Positions 6,868-10,751 of a DNA stretch of 10,751 nucleotides are shown in pieces. This DNA is from JBFMEX01 sp040752215 (GTDB lineage: Bacteria; Pseudomonadota; Alphaproteobacteria; Rhizobiales; Hyphomicrobiaceae). A program made the position numbers and the translations under genes. The stretch is from NCBI GenBank assembly GCA_040752215.1, contig JBFMEX010000055.1, positions 1 through 10,751 of the forward strand, given 5' to 3'. Within the stretch, counting starts at the first letter, position 1, and every line of letters starts with the position of its first letter. Below the pieces are notes generated by a model that saw only the letters and a program-made list of their open reading frames with translations, was not told where the DNA came from and ran no database searches.

Positions 6868-7116
6868 ATGCACCCTTGGGGAACCGCAGTGGACAACAAG
6901 CGCAAATTCTGGACCGTTGCAACGCGCGACTTTCGCAACGTGCTCGGTATCGAGCTGATGAGCCGCGAGGAGGCGCATCGCTACCGCGATGTCGCCAGCC
7001 TCGACAAGTGGGTCGTGGTGCGCGTGCACGAGACGGACGCCGGGCGCACCTATGCCAGTCCCGAGCTGCCCGATGGGCCGCTGCACACGCCGGTCGCCGG
7101 AACCTTCCGCGGCTGA
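6868..7116 (+). CDS. small conserved-looking protein of unknown function
   Basis: The product has up to 82 residues. Start choice is uncertain: the ATG at 6868 (MHPWGTAVDNK) has only a weak GGGA, while a GTG at 6889 (beginning VDNKRKFW) has GGGGA 8 bases upstream and gives 75 residues. The sequence FWTVATRDFRNVLGIELMSREEAHRYRDVASLDKWVVVRVHETDAGRTYASPELPDG is soluble, with mixed charge and no signal peptide or membrane segment. It looks like an alpha/beta domain and not a frame artefact, but I recognise no family. It stands alone, divergent from the thiC operon (across the palindromic element) and convergent with the DUF302 gene, separated by a large hairpin. Confidence 0.6.
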   Translation: MHPWGTAVDNKRKFWTVATRDFRNVLGIELMSREEAHRYRDVASLDKWVVVRVHETDAGRTYASPELPDGPLHTPVAGTFRG

Positions 7117-7124
7117 CCGGGGGC

Positions 7125-7191
7125 GCTGGCATTCTTTAGCGTTGCGCGTGGCGGTTCTCGTGCCGAGAGCCGGCCGCCACGCGCGGCCAGC
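7125..7191. terminator. large hairpin between convergent genes
   Basis: GCGCGTGGCGG (7144-7154) pairs perfectly with CCGCCACGCGC (7174-7184). The loop can fold again (TCTCG-TGC-CGAGA), and an outer GCTGGC/GCCAGC pair (7125-7130, 7186-7191) could extend it. It sits between the stops at 7116 (+) and 7225 (-), so it probably serves both transcripts. There is no T-run, so factor-dependent or structural termination is possible. Confidence 0.6.
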
Positions 7192-7224
7192 GACAAGCGG
7201 CGGTCGATCCTATTGGCCGCCGGC

Positions 7225-7614
7225 TCACGCGAGCTTCGCCAGCACCCGCTCGAGCCGGCCGCGCACGTCGTCGGCGATCGCGTCCAGCGCCTTGTTGCCG
7301 ACCATCGCCATGGCGCCGACAGGGTCCATCGCCGAGACCTCGACGCGGCCGTCCCGGTGCTCCTGCACCACCAGGTTGCAGGGCAGAAGAACGCCGACCT
7401 GATTCTCGGCCGTCAGCGCCTTCAAGGCCAGCGGCGGATTGCAGGCGCCGAGGATCTTGTACCTAGGGAAATCGACGTCGAGCTTCTTTTTCAGCGTCTC
7501 GGCGACGTCGATTTCGGTCAGCACGCCGAAGCCTTCGCCTTTCAGCGCCTCGGTGACCGCGGCGAGCGCGGCCTCGTAGGTCATCTTGACGTCCTTGGCG
7601 AGGAAGTACTTCAT
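7225..7614 (-). CDS. DUF302-family protein
   Basis: The product has 129 residues from the ATG at 7614, with AGAGGAG 7 bases upstream. The family blocks are clear: an N-terminal helix (residues 12-28, TYEAALAAVTEALKGEGFG), VLTEIDVAETLKKKL, FPRYKILGACNPPLALKAL with C58, and VGVLLPCNLVVQEH with C79, then SAMDPVGAM. DUF302 is a small soluble alpha/beta fold whose paired G-A-C-N-P and L-P-C-N motifs may bind a metal, a heme or a sulfur compound. No biochemical role is established to my knowledge. The frame continues upstream to 7953 but that part is antisense to the ferredoxin gene and is not used. It is divergent from the [2Fe-2S] flavin-reductase fusion with 94 bases between starts, suggesting shared control. 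Confidence 0.92.
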   Translation of the reverse strand: MKYFLAKDVKMTYEAALAAVTEALKGEGFGVLTEIDVAETLKKKLDVDFPRYKILGACNPPLALKALTAENQVGVLLPCNLVVQEHRDGRVEVSAMDPVGAMAMVGNKALDAIADDVRGRLERVLAKLA

Positions 7615-7676
7615 GTCGGGGCTCCTCTGGTCGGGGGAGGGTGAGGGGCCGGCAACCTCGTCGCAAATCCAGCCAT

Positions 7677-7693
7677 AGGCCAGATAGTGGCCT
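7677..7693. promoter_or_regulatory. inverted repeat in the divergent DUF302/ferredoxin intergenic region
   Basis: AGGCCA (7677-7682) and TGGCCT (7688-7693) form a perfect 6-bp inverted repeat around GATAG, 63 bases upstream of the DUF302 start and 15 bases upstream of the ferredoxin-fusion start. It is a candidate operator for both genes or a leader hairpin. No known regulator is recognised. Confidence 0.35.
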
Positions 7694-7708
7694 GGAAAGC
7701 GCTTGGCA

Positions 7709-9163
7709 ATGTCGCATCTCCTTACACTGTCGCGGGTTGCGCGTCTCGTCGGCATCTCGCGCGGCGAGTTGCAGCGGATGGCCCGCAGCGGGGCGCTCGC
7801 TACCTTCGACGGACAGGTAGAGCTCGAGGAGGTGCTGCGCGTCTTTCCCGATATCAAGCTCGAGGACGACACCGAGATCATCCGCGTCGAGTATTTGAAG
7901 GAGGCGGCGCTCGCCAAGGCAGGACAGGCGCGCGAGCTGCCGGACGCACGCATCCTGTCCGAGCGATTGATGGCACTCGGACACGAGTACGCCTCGGCGA
8001 AGTCGCTGGTGCGCCATTACCAGACAGTGCTGCGCGGACTGGAAACCAAGCTCGAAGGGCTCGCGGAGCAGGGCGACCTGAAGCCGGCAAGCGGGCGCGA
8101 GCTCATCGGCTGGCTCAGGAACGAGGCCGCGAGCCCGCCGCAGGAGATCGCCCGCCTGCAGCGGCTGATTGCGAAGGAAAGCATCATGCGGATCATGTCC
8201 GCCAACGTAAAGGTCCTGCCAAGGGGACATCATTTCGTGGTCGAGGGCAGCGAAAGCCTGCTCGAGGCAGGGCTCAAGGCCGGCGTGGCGCTCGGCTACG
8301 GCTGCTCGAACGGCAGCTGCGGAGCGTGCAAGGCGCGCGTCGTGTCGGGCGAGGTGACCAAGGTGCGCCCGCACGACTATCGCCTGACCGAGGCCGAGAA
8401 GGTGCAGGGCTACACGCTGCTGTGCTCGTATGCGCCGGTCGCCGACGTGACCATCGAGGCCCCCATCGACCACGCCGAGGACATCGCTCGCCAGACGATC
8501 AAGGCACGCGTGCGCATGCTGGAGCGGCTCGGCGAGGAGGTTGTGGCGGTGCACTTGCTGACGCCGATCGCGCATCGCCTCAGGTATCTCGCCGGCCAGC
8601 GCGTGCTGGCGACGATCGGCGAGACCAGCGGCGAGGTTCATCTGGCGAGTTGCCCGTGCGAGGATCGCCGGCTCGAGCTGCACGTCGCGCACAATCCTGG
8701 AAGCGCTTTCGCGGAGAAGGTCTTCGGCGGGCTCACCACGAACGACGAGGTGATGCTGTCGGGGCCGATCGGCTCGTTCGTGCTGGCCGACGAGCCGAGC
8801 AAGTGCAGCCTGTTCATCGCCGAGGGGATCGGTTACGCGCCGCTGAAGAGCCTCGTGCAGCACGCGCTCTCGCTCGACGAGGCGATGGGGGCGGCAGTGC
8901 TGTGGGTCGGTGGCAAGACCGGCCACTACCAGGAGAACCTGCTGCGCTCGTACGCGCACGCGCTCGATACGTTCGGCTACCACCCGCTCGCCGACGAGGC
9001 GGCGCTGGCCGACCGGCTCGACGGGATCGGCGGCCGTCGGGAGGGCTTCGGCAGCTACGACGTCTACGCCGCAGGCAGCGCCGGTTTCCTGGAGCGGACC
9101 AAGGCCCAGCTCGTGGCACGCGGCCTGCCCGAGGCCAGCTGGCGCGGCGAGGTGGCGGAATGA
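7709..9163 (+). CDS. HTH-like / [2Fe-2S] ferredoxin / flavin-oxidoreductase fusion protein
   Basis: The product has 484 residues from the ATG at 7709, with GGAAAG about 9 bases upstream. Residues 4-50 (LLTLSRVARLVGISRGELQRMARSGAL...) resemble an excisionase/MerR-type helix-turn-helix. Residues 55-160 are helical, with a possible coiled coil at 82-122. Residues 166-252 are a plant-type ferredoxin with CSNGSCGACK and LLCSYAP (C199, C204, C207, C239). Residues 263-484 are a ferredoxin-NADP reductase-like module: a beta-barrel, GPIGSF (352-357), and FIAEGIGYAPLKSLVQHAL in the nucleotide-binding half. The usual flavin motif R-x-Y-S is missing; VHLASCPCED (310-319) stands in its place. Such modules pass electrons between NAD(P)H and a partner via flavin and iron-sulfur. 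The transporter gene follows after 258 bases. The modules are clear; the partner and direction of electron flow are unknown. Confidence 0.88.
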   Translation: MSHLLTLSRVARLVGISRGELQRMARSGALATFDGQVELEEVLRVFPDIKLEDDTEIIRVEYLKEAALAKAGQARELPDARILSERLMALGHEYASAKSLVRHYQTVLRGLETKLEGLAEQGDLKPASGRELIGWLRNEAASPPQEIARLQRLIAKESIMRIMSANVKVLPRGHHFVVEGSESLLEAGLKAGVALGYGCSNGSCGACKARVVSGEVTKVRPHDYRLTEAEKVQGYTLLCSYAPVADVTIEAPIDHAEDIARQTIKARVRMLERLGEEVVAVHLLTPIAHRLRYLAGQRVLATIGETSGEVHLASCPCEDRRLELHVAHNPGSAFAEKVFGGLTTNDEVMLSGPIGSFVLADEPSKCSLFIAEGIGYAPLKSLVQHALSLDEAMGAAVLWVGGKTGHYQENLLRSYAHALDTFGYHPLADEAALADRLDGIGGRREGFGSYDVYAAGSAGFLERTKAQLVARGLPEASWRGEVAE

Positions 9164-9240
9164 GGGCTCGGACGCTGCGCCTTCCGGGTCGCGCGGCGGC
9201 AACGCCCGACGATTCGGCGCCTTGCGTGTGACCTTCGCGG

Positions 9241-9256
9241 TGTGATCGCCATCACT
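9241..9256. promoter_or_regulatory. candidate CRP/FNR-family binding site upstream of the transporter gene
   Basis: TGTGA-TCGCCA-TCACT contains the perfectly symmetric core GTGAT-CGCC-ATCAC (9242-9255), the geometry of CRP/FNR-family sites. It lies 166 bases upstream of the transporter ATG at 9422, within the 258-base gap after the ferredoxin fusion. Another TGTGA occurs 14 bases earlier (9227). Apart from this the gap shows no gene and no clear terminator. By-eye prediction only. Confidence 0.35.
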
Positions 9257-9421
9257 GACGGCATGACGAAGTGCCTCGACACTGCCAGCGCGCCGTGGGC
9301 CTCGGCCTCCGGCGTCGTTGCAGGTTGCACCTCGAGCTGAGCAAGCCGCCGCCAGTGCAGGGACCGGCGGGGGCATCTGCACCGATTTCGCTTCTGCAGA
9401 ATGCTCTTGGGAGGAAATCGA

Positions 9422-10751
9422 ATGAGCAGCTCCGATGGCACGTGGCTCGGCCGCGTGCTGACCCGTCAGTGGTCGTTCTTCTGGGCCGGCGTCACGTTCG
9501 GCGTCGCACAAATCATCTACATGATCGGCGTATGGATGCATGCGGTGCAGGCCGGCAAGGCGCCCAAGCTCGAGCCGATCACTGTGACGACCGACCTCGG
9601 CCGCATGTTCCGCGCGCTCGAGCTCGGCATCTACCGGCTGTTTGCCCTGCCGGACTTCCAGATCTACGGCACCTCGGCGAACGGTGTGGCGACCTCCGAC
9701 GGGGCTTTCGTGCCGGGCATCGGCTGGCCGATCCTCGGCATGATGATCGGCGGCTGGCTGGTCGCGCGCCTCGAGCGCGAAAGCCGGACCTGGGTGTATT
9801 ACCCTCCGCACGTGCTGGCGATCTCGTTCGTCGGCGGCGTGGTGTTCAGCTATGGCACCCGGTTGGCCGGCGGGTGCACGCTCAATCACCTTCTCGGCGG
9901 ACTACCGCTGCTCAATATCCACTCGCTCGTCACCGTCGTGTTCATGGGAATCGGTGGCGCGGCGGCGTTCTACGTGCTGAGCCGCCTCAAGATGGCGCCG
10001 TACTTCAAGCATCAGGAGACGCGCTCCTATGTAGTCGGCAACGATCCCGGCGAGGCGATGACCTATCGCGAGGGCTATCGCGAAGACACCAGGCCGATCT
10101 ACTGGATCGCGCTGCTGTTCTCGGTGGGGCTGTTCGGTGTGGCGACCTACGGTGGCTTGTTCAATCCGGAATCGCTGCAGCACCTGAGCAAGGGCAAGCT
10201 GGTCGCGTTCGGGAAGTCGCTCGACGCATCCGGCTGGCTGTACGTCTCGCTGACGCTGCTCGCCGGCATCGTCGGGGGCTTCGGGATGGCCAAGAGCGGG
10301 TTCGGCACCGAATGCGCGTTGGTTGCTGCCGAGGCCGGACAGATGATGAAGGACAACGATTCCTTTTATGCTCGAATCGGCGTGCCGAGGATCACGCGCA
10401 CGCTCATGCGCTCGTATCTGCCGATGATCGGCATCATCGCCCACTGGCTGGTGATGCTCGGCTTCGTGATCGTCGCCTGGGTGCTGTTCGGCGTACAGCC
10501 GGGCTTCGTCGGCGACATCAAGTACCAGACGACGGTCGGCAATCTGATCGGCGGCGTGCTGCTCGGTGCCGGCGCTGTGATGCTCGTCGGCTGTGAGATC
10601 CGCTCCTATATGCGGGTCGGCATGGGCTACCTCAACACCTGGGTCGGCTTCATGGGGTTTGCCGTCGGCTATCTACCGTTCACCCTCTACTATCAGGGCC
10701 ACGAGGGGTTTCTTAAGGCGAGCATCCTGATCGAGCCTTACAAGGTCTATG
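9422..10751 (+). CDS. YeeE/YedE-family (TsuA-like) sulfur-compound transporter, C-terminus cut by the right edge
   Basis: The frame is open from the ATG at 9422 (GGGAGG about 7 bases upstream) to the window end, 443 codons without a stop. The family's paired-repeat signatures are present, each with its cysteine: RLAGGCTLNHLLGG (C152), GFGMAKSGFGTECALVAAEAG (C298) and LVGCEIRSYMRVGMGYLNTWVGF (C391). In thiosulfate transporter TsuA (YeeE), three conserved membrane-buried cysteines carry thiosulfate through the protein, and these probably correspond. Many hydrophobic segments are seen, with a polar loop near residues 192-225 and another after the first helix (about 40-100). It is longer than E. 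coli YeeE (352 residues). A TusA/TsuB-like partner is not in the window but could lie beyond it. Together with the preceding ferredoxin fusion this suggests sulfur-compound uptake linked to redox chemistry; the substrate is inferred. Confidence 0.9.
   Translation, partial: MSSSDGTWLGRVLTRQWSFFWAGVTFGVAQIIYMIGVWMHAVQAGKAPKLEPITVTTDLGRMFRALELGIYRLFALPDFQIYGTSANGVATSDGAFVPGIGWPILGMMIGGWLVARLERESRTWVYYPPHVLAISFVGGVVFSYGTRLAGGCTLNHLLGGLPLLNIHSLVTVVFMGIGGAAAFYVLSRLKMAPYFKHQETRSYVVGNDPGEAMTYREGYREDTRPIYWIALLFSVGLFGVATYGGLFNPESLQHLSKGKLVAFGKSLDASGWLYVSLTLLAGIVGGFGMAKSGFGTECALVAAEAGQMMKDNDSFYARIGVPRITRTLMRSYLPMIGIIAHWLVMLGFVIVAWVLFGVQPGFVGDIKYQTTVGNLIGGVLLGAGAVMLVGCEIRSYMRVGMGYLNTWVGFMGFAVGYLPFTLYYQGHEGFLKASILIEPYKVY

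Noticed and set aside
7463..9889. 808-codon open frame on the minus strand
   Set aside because: It is antisense to the ferredoxin fusion and the transporter. Its translation is His/Arg/Ala-rich with no family motif, as expected opposite a high-GC gene; only the first part of another minus frame (DUF302) is real.
9271..10596. 441-codon open frame on the plus strand
   Set aside because: It is an out-of-frame reading of the transporter gene, whose own frame (from 9422) shows the YeeE/YedE motifs and membrane helices. This one is Arg-rich and has no motif.

Overview
The window is high-GC DNA with dense coding and Hyphomicrobiales-like gene content: a bactofilin, a GC-rich CorA, small conserved secreted proteins, a long ThiC with an upstream TPP riboswitch, and palindromic intergenic repeats. 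I infer an alphaproteobacterium, probably of the Bradyrhizobium/Rhodopseudomonas/Rhodoplanes type. The sequence alone does not fix the genus.

Left part (1-2880). The 5' end of a corA-type Mg2+ transporter runs off the left edge on the minus strand. Divergent from it is a small exported four-cysteine protein (347-667, +). A GC-rich hairpin separates that gene from a convergent bactofilin gene (734-1249, -). Next, all on the minus strand, come an OsmC-family peroxidase-like gene, a good intrinsic terminator, a small membrane-anchored protein with three 16-residue repeats, and a four-helix membrane protein of unknown function.

Scarred middle (2860-4095). This stretch holds broken genes. A VapC/PIN toxin is reduced to its C-terminal part. 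What looks like a TauE/SafE sulfite-exporter gene survives as an N-terminal fragment and a probable C-terminal fragment. The roughly 370 bp between the fragments contain an intact 61-codon gene for a peptide with a textbook double-glycine (bacteriocin/microcin-type) leader and a cationic amphipathic C-terminus. A perfect 24-bp inverted repeat sits at the head of the broken exporter gene. This is the most unusual part of the window.

Thiamine operon (4097-6640, minus strand). A candidate promoter leads into a TPP riboswitch, then a possible ribosome-site-masking stem, a small four-helix membrane protein, and thiC. Upstream of the promoter is an 85-bp nested palindromic element, followed by an 82-codon orphan gene on the plus strand.

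Right part (7225-10751). A DUF302 protein is divergent from an unusual HTH-like/[2Fe-2S] ferredoxin/flavin-reductase fusion. That gene is followed by a YeeE/YedE (TsuA-like) sulfur-compound transporter running off the right edge. Together with the exporter remnant these genes suggest inorganic sulfur handling, with the transporter taking up thiosulfate or a related compound and the ferredoxin-reductase supplying or accepting electrons. That pathway assignment is inference.
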